A stretch of DNA of 64,000 nt from Methylococcales bacterium (GTDB taxonomy: Bacteria; Pseudomonadota; Gammaproteobacteria; Methylococcales; Methylomonadaceae), in contig JAPLRR010000084.1 of assembly GCA_026399075.1 (NCBI GenBank), positions 1 through 64,000 on the forward strand, read 5' to 3'. Within the stretch, counting starts at the first letter, position 1. Every line of letters starts with the position of its first letter. The notes beneath the pieces were generated by a model. It had not been told where the DNA came from. It saw only the letters and a program-made list of their open reading frames with translations, and searched no databases. Of the stretch, positions 46,439 to 55,652 are shown piece by piece. The translations under genes were made by a program, and so were the position numbers.

Positions 46439-48742
46439 TTATGGGGAAGCCGTCGTGCACGTTAGGCTTGCCAACATCGCCAAGTCATTGCGGCGTTGTA
46501 CTACACGCCGCTGGTAACTGGCTTTATTTTTGGTGCAAACCAATTTATGGGGACTGCCGATGCGTTCAGTGCTGATTGTGACATCGCTTTGGTGTTTTTG
46601 GATGATGTGTTCAACATGTTTGCGCCTTGCTTCGGCCGCCTTAAGATACCAGGTGGGTTGCACCGGGTCGCCCAGAAATAACCGCAATGCCGTACAATCT
46701 GGGCAAGTACAGCTTATTTGGCTGTCCCGCCGCCAATCTGCGGGAGGCTGCAACGTCATTGCCACCCGCAGGTGGATATGGGCCATCACTGCTGTCCGCA
46801 ACTGCACCACTACCGGCAGATGGCGGCTACCTTCGGCTTCGGTGAGGGACAAGGCTGCTGCCACCAATACTTTATCCATGTCATAAACAACTGGCCAAGC
46901 CAGAAAATAAGTCAGAGCCGTGTCCGCTAATGCAGCGTTTATGGCGCTGAAACTGGCCAACACATCCGATACCAATTCTGGGTTGGCGGTAGTTGGACAT
47001 TGCCAAGCTTGCCGTTCAGACATTCGTTGCGGGTCTCCCCGCAGAGCAGCCAATAAGATTTGTGCGGCATTTTGGAAGTCTTGGGCCCTGTCGGGTTGGG
47101 CAACACATAAGCCCGCCAAGAGTGCGGCACAAGCTTCTTGGGCGGTGGCGGCACTCAAAAGGAAGGCCTGCTCCAAGGTTCTTACCACTGTAGGCCGAGG
47201 CACTAAGAATGCCGTTTGCACCAATGCCGCACAATCTTCTTTTTGATAAAAGCCACGCCCGGCGATGCCCTGCCAATACCCAGTGACGCAGTGGCTGTCA
47301 CGCAAACGGATCAGACACTCTAAAAAACCACGGTCACTGTTTTGACTTTGGTAATGGTAGAGATGATCGGTGTTGGGACTGAACAAATCGCGCAACATGT
47401 AAACAGCGAGTGTGTGAGCCTCTTGCCAAAGGCTGGCCTGTTGGTCTTGGCCTCCCTGTTCCCATTGCTGACAAAAATCGCGCAACATCGGTAAGCTTGC
47501 AACCGGCCCTGCTTGATTAATGATTGCCAAGTTTAAGGCTTTAGGCCAAACCACCAAGGCGGCAACCTGATAGCTGCGTTCAAAAGAAGCACCGGCATTG
47601 CCGGTAGCTTCCTGAAACTCAATTTGGTCAGGCTTAATGTTTGCGTAGGCGACCAGTGGACAAAATTCATGTTCGCTAAAAGGCAGTATCGGTAACGGTG
47701 ATGGGGTACCATCCTTGCGCCGCCATTCGGAGAGAGTTTCGCTGCGGTCAAAGACTTCACCAATTTCAAAATCTTCTTCATCCGTCTCATCATCCCAGTA
47801 ACGTCCGTAACCACCGCTATATTCAGCGCTCCCGCTTTCCTCGACGGACACCAAGGCTAAATGGATGTCACAATCGGCTTGGGTGGCGGCCTCCACCAAC
47901 ACATCTGCCACTGCCGCATCGGCATTTTTTAGGGAGCCAAAGCCCATTTCTGCCGATGTATACGCATGTTCCAGCGGATAAATCAGCTTTTCTGGTATGC
48001 CTGAGTCATTTTCTGCTTTAAGCGTAGCCGTCCATTGACGCAGCAAAGCAACTACCTTGGCTTGCTGTTGTTGGTAATCCGGCGGCTTTGGCAACGGCAA
48101 TGGTTGATCGGCGCGGATCAGGTTATAAATAAGGGTGAGGCGGCAACCTTGGGTGACCGGCAAAACTTCATGCACACAATCTGCATAAAATGCCGCATAA
48201 CCGATTTCAGCCGCATCGTCCCTAAGCAGATCCAAGGTGACAGTTCGCTGGTGGTGTCTTATCACCAATTTGCCGCCTTGGTATGCCGAAGGTAAGACCA
48301 CCACCAAGGTGGCGAACATGCCCGGCGCTTTTTCGGTGTCGCGGTGGCTGACAAAAAAACTGCCCGCATCGTAGACCAGCATCTTATAAAGCTCTGCCTG
48401 CACCTCGCCACTAACCCCCAAGCCTTCAGCACAGCGACGGACGATGGTGTGCAGATTGTCAGGCCAATGTTTGCCCTTGAGACTAACCTGCCGGGCATCA
48501 ATTTGCCAAGTGCGGCGCACATCGGTATCGACCAAGGTTTCTTGGCCACGTCCATAGGGTGCTTGCTCGGCAACGGTAAGCAATCGTTCTGCCTGTGTGG
48601 GCAATAACGGCAAAGCAATCCTGCCGACACCAGCAACCTCCAGTTGCGGCAAAAAAATATCCAAACTACCAGTGGCATAAAAGTCGCCCGGACGTTGCAC
48701 GGTTTTTAAGATATCGAATAGTTGATCGCCAACTGATTTCAT
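46439..48742 (-). CDS. large 2OG-Fe(II) oxygenase-domain protein
   Basis: This 767-aa protein has a prolyl-4-hydroxylase-like domain in the first 210 residues. Iron and 2-oxoglutarate ligands are seen in SFFVSHRDTEKAPGMFATLV (His, Asp), FYADCVHEVLPVTQ (second His) and GCRLTLIYNL (Arg). The remaining 550 residues are helix-rich without a recognised domain and end with a Cys cluster (ISCTCPDCTALRLFL) that could bind zinc. It stands alone, convergent with the response regulator. The substrate is unknown; a protein or nucleic-acid hydroxylase is possible. Confidence 0.8.
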   Translation of the reverse strand: MKSVGDQLFDILKTVQRPGDFYATGSLDIFLPQLEVAGVGRIALPLLPTQAERLLTVAEQAPYGRGQETLVDTDVRRTWQIDARQVSLKGKHWPDNLHTIVRRCAEGLGVSGEVQAELYKMLVYDAGSFFVSHRDTEKAPGMFATLVVVLPSAYQGGKLVIRHHQRTVTLDLLRDDAAEIGYAAFYADCVHEVLPVTQGCRLTLIYNLIRADQPLPLPKPPDYQQQQAKVVALLRQWTATLKAENDSGIPEKLIYPLEHAYTSAEMGFGSLKNADAAVADVLVEAATQADCDIHLALVSVEESGSAEYSGGYGRYWDDETDEEDFEIGEVFDRSETLSEWRRKDGTPSPLPILPFSEHEFCPLVAYANIKPDQIEFQEATGNAGASFERSYQVAALVVWPKALNLAIINQAGPVASLPMLRDFCQQWEQGGQDQQASLWQEAHTLAVYMLRDLFSPNTDHLYHYQSQNSDRGFLECLIRLRDSHCVTGYWQGIAGRGFYQKEDCAALVQTAFLVPRPTVVRTLEQAFLLSAATAQEACAALLAGLCVAQPDRAQDFQNAAQILLAALRGDPQRMSERQAWQCPTTANPELVSDVLASFSAINAALADTALTYFLAWPVVYDMDKVLVAAALSLTEAEGSRHLPVVVQLRTAVMAHIHLRVAMTLQPPADWRRDSQISCTCPDCTALRLFLGDPVQPTWYLKAAEARRKHVEHIIQKHQSDVTISTERIGSPHKLVCTKNKASYQRRVVQRRNDLAMLASLTCTTASP

Positions 48743-49064
48743 AAGTAGTTCTTACAGGTTGGGTTGGGGTGTAATGGAACGAAAAACAATTTTGCCGCAA
48801 CTATTACAAACCTTTGGTTCCTGATTCAGAACGCCAACGTGGAAAACGCTGGCGGATAGTGGATATTATCCAGCACGCTTGGGATTTAATCATTGTGTCT
48901 TTGCTTAACCATCAACTACTCACTGTCAAACCAAGCCAACAGGAGTCGTGGTTGAAGTTACTGTGAATCAATTAGACGACTTAGGCTACTACAGTTGGGT
49001 GTGTGAGGTAAGAAAACCTACACATGGAACCCCGGCAAAGCCTGGGATTTACCTTGGATTAATT
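48743..49064. other. gene-free stretch
   Basis: No gene is seen. It includes a small inverted motif (ccccggcaaagcctgggatt) near 49032 and leads to the terminator at 49065. It probably marks the border of the plasmid core module. Confidence 0.3.
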
Positions 49065-49089
49065 AAAGTGTAGCAAGTTGCTACACTTT
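49065..49089. terminator. palindromic terminator after parB (possible parS)
   Basis: A 12-bp perfect inverted repeat (aaagtgtagcaa / ttgctacacttt) around one central G is followed by a T run on the plus strand and an A-rich flank. It sits against the parB stop (49090). The same 25-bp sequence occurs at the end of the rep gene (53393-53417). Termination is the simple reading. A ParB-binding site is also possible. Confidence 0.6.
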
Positions 49090-49995
49090 TTAGTGTTCTC
49101 CATTAAGCATGTTTTCTAAAAATGTTTTAAGTTGATTTTCCTGATCCGAATTTAAGGCTTCAATACTAATTTTTATGGTCATATGCTTATCAGTCCATGC
49201 TATATTGCCAACCTTTTTACCTTCTCTAATGAGATTATGGGAGTTTTGGATGTGGCAATCTGTTTTATTTTCATGCAAAGCTTTTAGCTTGTTGTTCACA
49301 TAGCCAGTGAACTTGGTTTGGTCTAATTCGCTTCCCAACAGTAATGCCCAAGCTTCCGCTAAACAAGCGTTGAGAAATGGCGAGCTTTTTTGTTGTTTCA
49401 ATAACCGTTTAATATCACTGGCGGCACTACGTGATAACAAACGCGGGTTGGTGTTAAGGTCGCTGATCATGAATTCCGGCAACTCGTCAAAAGCAAAGTA
49501 GCGATACATGTCTTCACGGTTAAGGCCTAGCGATTCGGCAAGTTTCTTTTTTGTCGGGAAAACACTTTCGATTTGCCGCAATGCCAAGCCGATTTCATAA
49601 TCGCTTAAGTCTTCTCGGTCAACGTTTTCGGCGATGGCAAAAACCGCCATATCGCTATCGGTGATGGGTGTAACCAAGGCCTCTATCGCGTGCTTGTTAA
49701 GCAATTTATAAGCCCGCCAACGACGTTCACCAGCGGCAATTTGATAACGTTGATCAACTTGCCGCAGTAAAATGGGTTCTAACAGGCCGATTTCTGCTAT
49801 CGATGCCGCTAATTTTTCAAGTTCAACTTGTGGAAATATGCGCCGAGGTTGATACGGGTTAGGATCTATGATGTCTAAGGCAATCTGTTTGTATTCTCTG
49901 CCCTCGGAAAACTCAACTGCTTGTGATGCGTCGGCATGACGCTGGTTGTTTTGTTGGAGTTTTTCTTCCAACAGTTTTTTTAAGTCCCTACTCAT
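49090..49995 (-). CDS. parB: plasmid partition protein ParB
   Basis: This 301-aa CTPase and centromere-binding protein has IDPNPYQPRRIF near residue 38, the ParB N-terminal motif (YQIAAGERRWRAYKLL) near residue 88, and NVDREDLSDYEIGLALRQIE. The HTH part (KKLAESLGLNREDMYRYFAF) follows. The C-terminal region would dimerise. It overlaps parA by 4 nt. It partners ParA in segregation of this replicon. Confidence 0.92.
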   Translation of the reverse strand: MSRDLKKLLEEKLQQNNQRHADASQAVEFSEGREYKQIALDIIDPNPYQPRRIFPQVELEKLAASIAEIGLLEPILLRQVDQRYQIAAGERRWRAYKLLNKHAIEALVTPITDSDMAVFAIAENVDREDLSDYEIGLALRQIESVFPTKKKLAESLGLNREDMYRYFAFDELPEFMISDLNTNPRLLSRSAASDIKRLLKQQKSSPFLNACLAEAWALLLGSELDQTKFTGYVNNKLKALHENKTDCHIQNSHNLIREGKKVGNIAWTDKHMTIKISIEALNSDQENQLKTFLENMLNGEH

Positions 49996-50798
49996 TTAGA
50001 TCCACCATTGCTTAGGTTTAATTGTTTGACAATAATTTCTGCCAACTGCCTAAACGCACGCGCCACTTTGGATGTCCTATCCAAGGCGTGTAAACTCATT
50101 TGCGCGATAGCGGACTGATTGACTTTAGTGCTGGTGGGAATCCTGACATCAATCAGCTTTCCGATTTGGTTCTTAGCGGAAGCTTCAATCAGTTTGCATA
50201 CGGTTTGCCGCTCATCATGCCTTATCAGCAGAGCACCTATCAATTCTAACCCAGGATTGATGCGATGTATCTTTTCTACCAGCTTCATCAAGTCAGTGAC
50301 GCCATACATGCCATATTGTGAACCGGACTCTACTGGCACTATTAGGTGCGTAGCCGCAGCTAGGGCGTTGCTGGTAAGCAATTTTAAACTAGGTGGGCAA
50401 TCTATCAGGATAACATCATAAATGCCGTGTAAGGGCTTTATTTTGTCGCGTAGCTCCTCTGATGGCCTAGGAGCATCATCTTTTAACTCGTCTTCAGTTT
50501 TCCCTAGTGCCAAAGAGCCATAAATTAGGGATACGCCCTCAATGTTGGTTTCGCTATGGATTGCTAAAGGCAGTTTTTCAATTTCTGACAATAGCAATTC
50601 CGCGCAGGTAACCGCGACCTCGCTAGGATGTTTTTTACCGATGTGTAAACTGGCATTAGCTTGGGGATCCAAATCTATCACCAACACAGCCAGTCCCATT
50701 TTGGCCAACTCAGCCGAAAGGTTAATAACGGTCGTGGTTTTTCCACAACCGCCCTTATGGTTAGCTACGGCAATAACTACAGTTTTTTTCTCAGTCAT
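49992..50798 (-). CDS. parA: plasmid partition ATPase ParA
   Basis: This 268-aa ATPase starts MTEKKTVVIAVANHKGGCGK. The deviant Walker A is KGGCGKTTTV near residue 16. The Walker A' and B motifs are VLVIDLDPQANAS and VILIDCPPSLKLL. There is no N-terminal HTH, so it is of the short Soj type. The ATG at 50798 is preferred on alignment. A TTG at 50837 is possible, but its 13 extra residues are not family-like. It is first gene of the parAB operon, divergent from rep. Confidence 0.92.
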   Translation of the reverse strand: MTEKKTVVIAVANHKGGCGKTTTVINLSAELAKMGLAVLVIDLDPQANASLHIGKKHPSEVAVTCAELLLSEIEKLPLAIHSETNIEGVSLIYGSLALGKTEDELKDDAPRPSEELRDKIKPLHGIYDVILIDCPPSLKLLTSNALAAATHLIVPVESGSQYGMYGVTDLMKLVEKIHRINPGLELIGALLIRHDERQTVCKLIEASAKNQIGKLIDVRIPTSTKVNQSAIAQMSLHALDRTSKVARAFRQLAEIIVKQLNLSNGGSK

Positions 50799-51218
50799 GT
50801 GTGCATATTTCGTTATTTTTGTGTTCAGTATATCCAATCGCTTTTAAAAATCAATACCTGTACGACATTTGAAGTCCAGTTATCGTATAAAAGTAATAGT
50901 TAATTAAAAAAATAGTTTGTTTTTGCAACATTGTTCCCTCAGTCCAAGAAATGAACTAGTACAGAAGAAATCTGCTTAGGATTTTACTGTCCTTGTCCAT
51001 GGTTGTTACTGGTAAGTTGCTCTAAACCGGTTGGCTTAATTGCAATTCGATCTGGCACATTTCATATTTGTTCAGACCAGTTTCAACGAACGGGATAAGT
51101 CAATGGTTATGAGGGGTGAAATTAAGCTCTCCTTCGGCAAGGTTCTATTATATTTTTGTGATTGTAGGATAGGGATACAAAACTATAAAAACAACAACAA
51201 TAAATGTTCTCTGTTGTT

Positions 51219-51255
51219 GTTTAATACATGTTTAATAATGTTTAAATATGTTTAG
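51219..51255. repeat. AT-rich direct repeats near oriV
   Basis: gtttaatacat, gtttaataat, gtttaaatat and gtttag follow each other with a 10-11 bp period. Such helically phased AT-rich repeats may bind a host protein or act as part of the unwinding element. The role is inferred. Confidence 0.5.
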
Positions 51256-51297
51256 CTTTTTGTAGCCCTTGGTAGCCGTGGCCTCCAGAGCATTAAG

Positions 51298-51402
51298 GAC
51301 ATAGAATTGGGGATGATAGGACATAGGATTGGGGATGAAAAGACATAAGATCGGGGAACTTAGGTCATAGAATTGGGGATGAAAAGACATAAAATTGGGG
51401 AT
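51298..51402 (+). repeat. five iterons with 22-bp period
   Basis: Units of the form gacatagaattggggat start at 51298, 51320, 51342, 51364 and 51386, exactly 22 bp (two helical turns) apart. Units 1 and 4 differ by one base. Unit 3 is the most diverged (aagatcggggaa). Initiator binding on one face of DNA is expected for the Rep protein at 52121. Confidence 0.85.
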
Positions 51403-51518
51403 CTAAAATAACCTTTAAACTGCTTTTTATATGTAAATATAAGTTATTGTAATTAAAGGTTAAAGTATAAATTGGTGAAAAAATTAATAGGGAAGGATGT
51501 GAACTACCGAAAGTATAG

Positions 51519-51535
51519 GACATAGTTTAGGGGAT
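51519..51535 (+). repeat. isolated sixth iteron
   Basis: gacatagtttaggggat matches the iteron consensus except for tt-a in the centre. Its start is 133 bp from unit 5, close to six 22-bp periods. It may be an operator for rep autoregulation, since it is the unit nearest rep. Confidence 0.6.
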
Positions 51536-52120
51536 GCCTGTAATAGGTTAATTACATTTGGTTTTTGAATACGGGGTGCCAATTTCAAGACAACTTACTA
51601 GGCCGTTAAATCGGACAATAGCCGACAATCTCTTTAGAAGTCGCGTTTTTCAATATCTTTCGGGATTCACAATGCTACCTTAATGCAAAGTGGTTTTTTA
51701 AAAGACATAGTTGTTGAAAATTATGAATATGTCTTCTTATTGGACTATACTTTATGGTTTTAAGGATGGTCGATTTTGTCATCTATACTTTAAATGGGCA
51801 AGTAAAAGCCATCTAAATATCACCATTATTTTATTCATCATATTGATCGAAAATAATTTTTAAAGTGTTGATAACAGTATCGTACCGATTTATGGCTTAC
51901 GCTTAATCGGGGATAAAAATCGCCCCTACTGAAATTAATTCATATTTTATTTTTATGCTTCTGTTTTTTTTAAGTATATAAAATTTATATATTATTTGAT
52001 TTCTAGCCGTTTTATATAAATTTTAAATCCGCAATTATGGTAGGAAGCACCTAGGGGGCTAGGGTGCAAAAATACCAAGCACTAACGTTATGGCATAACT
52101 ATTTTCAGGATTGACCTTTT

Positions 52121-53401
52121 GTGAAAAACCTCTCAACTGCAAATTTGAAGAAACATGCGGCAGCTATCCATTGTAGTGGGGAACTGTCTTTGGTTGAACG
52201 CAAGTTATCAAATATATTGCTGTTAAACGCATACGATGATCTTCTGATTAAGGATGCCCACACTATCCCCACAAAACACTTACTTTCCATGTTAGGTTGG
52301 GGGGATAGCAATAATGCTGATGGTCTTAAAACGACATTAAAAGGACTAATGTCTACTATTGTTGAGTTTAACTTAATGGGGGATGGTGGCGAAGTGTGGC
52401 AGGCTATGACCTTATTGAGTTCAGCGACATTAGCCGATGGTGAGTGTAGATATTCCTATGCCAAAGATTTGGCCGTAAAATTTTACAAGCCGGAAATTTT
52501 TGCGGTTATCAATATTGGCGTTCAAAAGCAATTTAAAAGCAATTATGCGCTGACCTTGTACGAAAATTGCGTCAGGTTCATCAATGTTGGTTCTACCGGT
52601 TGGTGGGATTTATCAACTTTTAGGAAGCTAATGGGGGCAAATTCCAGCACCTATAATGAATTTAAACGCCTATCAAGTTTTGTAATTAAATTTGCAATAA
52701 AAGAAATTAATGAGTTATCAGATATACGCTTGTCGGTTGAATACAAAAAAGAAAACCGTAAAGTTGTGGCTTTACGGTTTTTGGTGGCCTCAAGTTACCA
52801 ACATGAACTTATTGAAAGTGACACGGAAACCATCAAATCAGGCGACGTTTATGCAGAATTGAGGGAAATGGAATTGTTCAAACGCTTGCGCATGCATGGC
52901 ATTGGCGAGCGTTTAGCATTATCTTGGATGATAGAAGAACCTGATTTGGCAGCCAAAGCGGTGAACTACACCGAAGATTTGGATAACAAAGGTTTGATCA
53001 AAGGTAAAACTGCTGGCTATATCAGGCGTTTGATAGAAACGCGGGCGCAGCTCGATGAGTCGGATTACGAACAAAAAAAAATAGCAAAATCCAGCGAACA
53101 GGAACAACTGCAAAGGCAGAAAAAGCAACAAGAAATCAGCAAAAAACACTTGACAGACTATCAAACCTTCATGTTTCAGCAAGCCTTAAAAAACCTGTTA
53201 CCTGAGCAGATGCAGGAATTGAAGGACAGATTTTTGTTGTCTGATGAAGGCAAACATTTAACCCAAATAGTGTTTGATATCTCAAAAGGTAAATTTACCG
53301 ATAAAGTGACACAACTGACTTTTTTGCCTTGGCTAAAGAAAGCCATTACCCCGAAGCATAACCAAAATAATTTTGAAATATGGCTAAATAAAAAAGTGTA
53401 G
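52121..53401 (+). CDS. repB: plasmid replication initiator, Rep_3 family
   Basis: This 426-aa initiator starts at GTG 52121 (KNLSTANLKKHAAAIHCSGE). Two winged-helix domains are indicated by LSLVERKLSNILLLNAYDDL and by YALTLYENCVRFINVGSTGW then STYNEFKRLSSFVIKFAIKE. The C-terminal 150 residues form a charged coiled coil (SEQEQLQRQKKQQEISKKHL) with a TFLPWLKKA end, as in longer Rep_3 proteins. It would bind the upstream iterons and open the origin. The stop codon lies inside the terminator palindrome. Confidence 0.9.
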   Translation: MKNLSTANLKKHAAAIHCSGELSLVERKLSNILLLNAYDDLLIKDAHTIPTKHLLSMLGWGDSNNADGLKTTLKGLMSTIVEFNLMGDGGEVWQAMTLLSSATLADGECRYSYAKDLAVKFYKPEIFAVINIGVQKQFKSNYALTLYENCVRFINVGSTGWWDLSTFRKLMGANSSTYNEFKRLSSFVIKFAIKEINELSDIRLSVEYKKENRKVVALRFLVASSYQHELIESDTETIKSGDVYAELREMELFKRLRMHGIGERLALSWMIEEPDLAAKAVNYTEDLDNKGLIKGKTAGYIRRLIETRAQLDESDYEQKKIAKSSEQEQLQRQKKQQEISKKHLTDYQTFMFQQALKNLLPEQMQELKDRFLLSDEGKHLTQIVFDISKGKFTDKVTQLTFLPWLKKAITPKHNQNNFEIWLNKKV

Positions 53402-53417
53402 CAAGTTGCTACACTTT
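53393..53417. terminator. palindromic terminator after rep, identical to the parB one
   Basis: The 12-bp stem around a central G is the same as at 49065-49089 and is followed by ttttt. The rep stop TAG (53399-53401) is within the stem. The two copies bound the par-oriV-rep block exactly. Confidence 0.65.
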
Positions 53418-53541
53418 TTATCATTGGCCTTATTTGTACCTGCAACACCATCGATAGGTTTTATTAGGATCGAAAGCAATCAAAGACAAAATTCAATACG
53501 TTGCTAAGCGTAGATTTGGCTTATAACATTGGCAGGCCGGG

Positions 53542-53709
53542 TTATTTCAAATACACCAACTTCATCTTAGTAGTGGGAATACCGTAAAGGGCTGCTACCC
53601 CTCTAAAATCGGGGGCTACGGTCTTGAAACCATCGCTTTTACTAACATAAAACTGGTTCTGGAACTTAACCGTTCCCGTCAATTCAGAAACTGTCCGCAA
53701 ACGCATCAT
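53542..53709 (-). CDS. hypothetical small protein
   Basis: This 55-aa frame (MMRLRTVSELTGTVKFQNQF … GFKTVAPDFRGVAALYGIPT) starts within the last codons of the recombinase gene and could be coupled to it. Its composition is protein-like. No family was recognised. It could be a recombination-directionality-type accessory factor by position, but nothing in the sequence proves it. Confidence 0.4.
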   Translation of the reverse strand: MMRLRTVSELTGTVKFQNQFYVSKSDGFKTVAPDFRGVAALYGIPTTKMKLVYLK

Positions 53710-55330
53710 GTCTGGCATCGTCGTCGGCATGGACATAGTGTGATGTGGTGGCAATGTTGCTGTGCCCCAGGTTGTCCCGGATCATGGGCAGTGGAATGTT
53801 GCGGTCAACGGCCAGGCTGCCGTGGGTGTGGCGTAGCCAATGGGCGCTGGCGGCCTGCAATTTTTCAGCGGTTTCGGGGTGTTCGTCCTGTAAATCCTTG
53901 GCCGCCAGGGAAAACGCTTCCTTGATGACCTTGTGGAGGGCTAGGGGCGTTAGCGGCTTGCTGTCCGGGCCGCGCAATGGTGGGATGAGCGGGTGGCCAT
54001 CTGTCGGACGGTTTATTTGGCGGCCAGTCAGCAGCGGGTAGGTTTCGGCCAAGAGCAGGTATAAGGACAGTGGCAATGGCACTTCCCTAATCTTATGTCC
54101 TTTGCCCAATACGCTGAGCCAATATTGGGTTTTGCCTTTGCGTTGGCGTACCTCAAGGTCCCCCAAGGTTGCTTGCGCCAGTTCGTGCAAGCGCATCCCG
54201 GTGCCGTAAGCCAATTGCACTATCAGCCGTGTCCGCAACCATTTTTGCCGCACCTCGCCACAACCCTCCCCAGCTTGGCGGTCCAGAAAGGCGCTGATCT
54301 GCCACCACTGGTCTTCAGTGAAGGAACGGTGGGTGCCGATGTGTGAGTGGCCATTGGGGGCCTTTAGTTTGGCCAGCGCCTGTAGGGGGTTGTGCATCAG
54401 GTAACGCTGGGCCACAAGGAAGTTGAACAGGCCGTTGAGCACGGTTTCGCTGAAGCGGCGGCTGCGTTGCGACAAGGGGCCAGTGAAGGGTTTCCAGTTG
54501 GCCTGGCCCCGTTTCTGCGGTGGGCCTATCCATAAGGCGGCCGGTTGCGGGTCGGCAAGGAAGGCGCGGAAAGCTGCCATGTCAACCATGTTCAATGACG
54601 ACAAGGCCTTTTGCTGTGCCAACACCGCCCACAGCAACAGCCGCTCGGCTTCGCGCTGATAACTGCGGAGGGTATGGCTACCGGGTTCCAGTCTGGCCAA
54701 CCAACAGCTGATGGCTTGGTAATCGTCACTGGCCGGGATGAACGGCTGATTGGGTGAGCGGTTGCTGCCATCCGCCCCGTTGAGTGGGTCCGGCAACAGG
54801 AATTGGTCCAGTGGTACGACATCGGTTTGCAAGACCACCAAGGGAGGTGCCGGTTTCGTCAAGGCATCGGGGAAATGCCGTACCAGTTGTTGCTCAATGG
54901 CTTTGGCGGTGACGGCACCCAAACCAGGGATTTCCTGCCACCAGCCATGGCTGCCATGAGTGTGGTACAGGGCCTGCCATTCCGATACCAAGGCCAGCTT
55001 CGCGGGTGCCAATTTTTCCAGCAAGCCATCGGCTAGCCAATAGGCCAAAGGCTGACTTAGTTCGGAGGGGATGTCTTCGGCCAGTTGCAGTTGCCCCACC
55101 CGATTTAAGGCCAAGCCGATCCCGTCGCCGCTGGTGTTTCGTTCCAGCCAGTTCACACCCCAGTCCATGTGTAGCCGCCTGGACTTCAGCAGTAGCCGCG
55201 CCCGCAATTCGGCAATAACATCCGTAGGCTTGTCATCACCGCAAAAATCGGCCAAGGTGTCCATCGGAATACCGTTCAGCCAGTAGCGGATCAGGGTCAG
55301 TTCATTGCTGTCCAACAAAGGTGATGTCAT
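53684..55330 (-). CDS. tyrosine recombinase/integrase
   Basis: This 548-aa recombinase has an N-terminal 170 residues that include a helix-hairpin-helix-like GLGAVTAKAIEQQL. A SAM-like core-binding domain is near residue 205-320. The catalytic domain contains AYGTGMRLHELAQ (Arg I), the Lys-bearing beta hairpin LSVLGKGHKIREVPLP, HWLRHTHGS (His-x-x-Arg) and GHSNIATTSHYVH (His and nucleophile Tyr). All catalytic residues are present. It is next to the replication module and may resolve plasmid dimers or integrate the replicon. Confidence 0.88.
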   Translation of the reverse strand: MTSPLLDSNELTLIRYWLNGIPMDTLADFCGDDKPTDVIAELRARLLLKSRRLHMDWGVNWLERNTSGDGIGLALNRVGQLQLAEDIPSELSQPLAYWLADGLLEKLAPAKLALVSEWQALYHTHGSHGWWQEIPGLGAVTAKAIEQQLVRHFPDALTKPAPPLVVLQTDVVPLDQFLLPDPLNGADGSNRSPNQPFIPASDDYQAISCWLARLEPGSHTLRSYQREAERLLLWAVLAQQKALSSLNMVDMAAFRAFLADPQPAALWIGPPQKRGQANWKPFTGPLSQRSRRFSETVLNGLFNFLVAQRYLMHNPLQALAKLKAPNGHSHIGTHRSFTEDQWWQISAFLDRQAGEGCGEVRQKWLRTRLIVQLAYGTGMRLHELAQATLGDLEVRQRKGKTQYWLSVLGKGHKIREVPLPLSLYLLLAETYPLLTGRQINRPTDGHPLIPPLRGPDSKPLTPLALHKVIKEAFSLAAKDLQDEHPETAEKLQAASAHWLRHTHGSLAVDRNIPLPMIRDNLGHSNIATTSHYVHADDDARHDAFADSF

Positions 55331-55652
55331 TGCTTAAGTCGTGGTTGGGTGTGGCAGTGGATTTAACGCCGCAGTAGCATGGCTGCCGCCAAAACTCGGC
55401 AAGTCCATTCCTGATTTTGGCGTTACGGGTAGAATCCCGTGCTTAACGGGAAACCATTTTGGCTTAGCATAAGCGATAAACGGTGCTGCCGCAAAAATAC
55501 CGGGCTTTAAAGCGGGGAAAACATTAAAGGATGTCGTCAACTAAATTGACATCCTCACCTGCCTAAAAGGGTAGGCACATGAAACGGCGTAAGCGTACAA
55601 CCTAGCCATCAAGGCGAGCAGCTTGTACGTTAAATAGCTTATTATGACGACA
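55331..55652. other. gene-free stretch with an IS605-type end remnant
   Basis: Two stem-loops, aggatgtc…gacatcct (55528-55555) and tgccta…taggca (55560-55577), resemble the ends of IS200/IS605 elements ('gacatcctcacc…'). No tnpA or tnpB is present. The rest holds no gene. Confidence 0.4.

Larger units (their letters stand above)
50838..52120. other. plasmid replication origin region (oriV)
   Basis: About 1.3 kb lacks genes between the divergent parA and rep. It contains four near-copies of gtttaata-type 10-11 bp repeats (51219-51255), five 22-bp-phased iterons (51298-51402), a separate sixth iteron unit (51519-51535) and a strongly AT-rich tract (51730-52060) suited to strand opening. This is the usual architecture of an iteron-controlled origin. 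No perfect DnaA box was found here. Confidence 0.75.

Noticed and set aside
51298-51402. Direct repeats considered as a CRISPR array
   Set aside because: Spacers would be only 5 bp and the units are phased at 22 bp next to a Rep_3 gene, so they are iterons.
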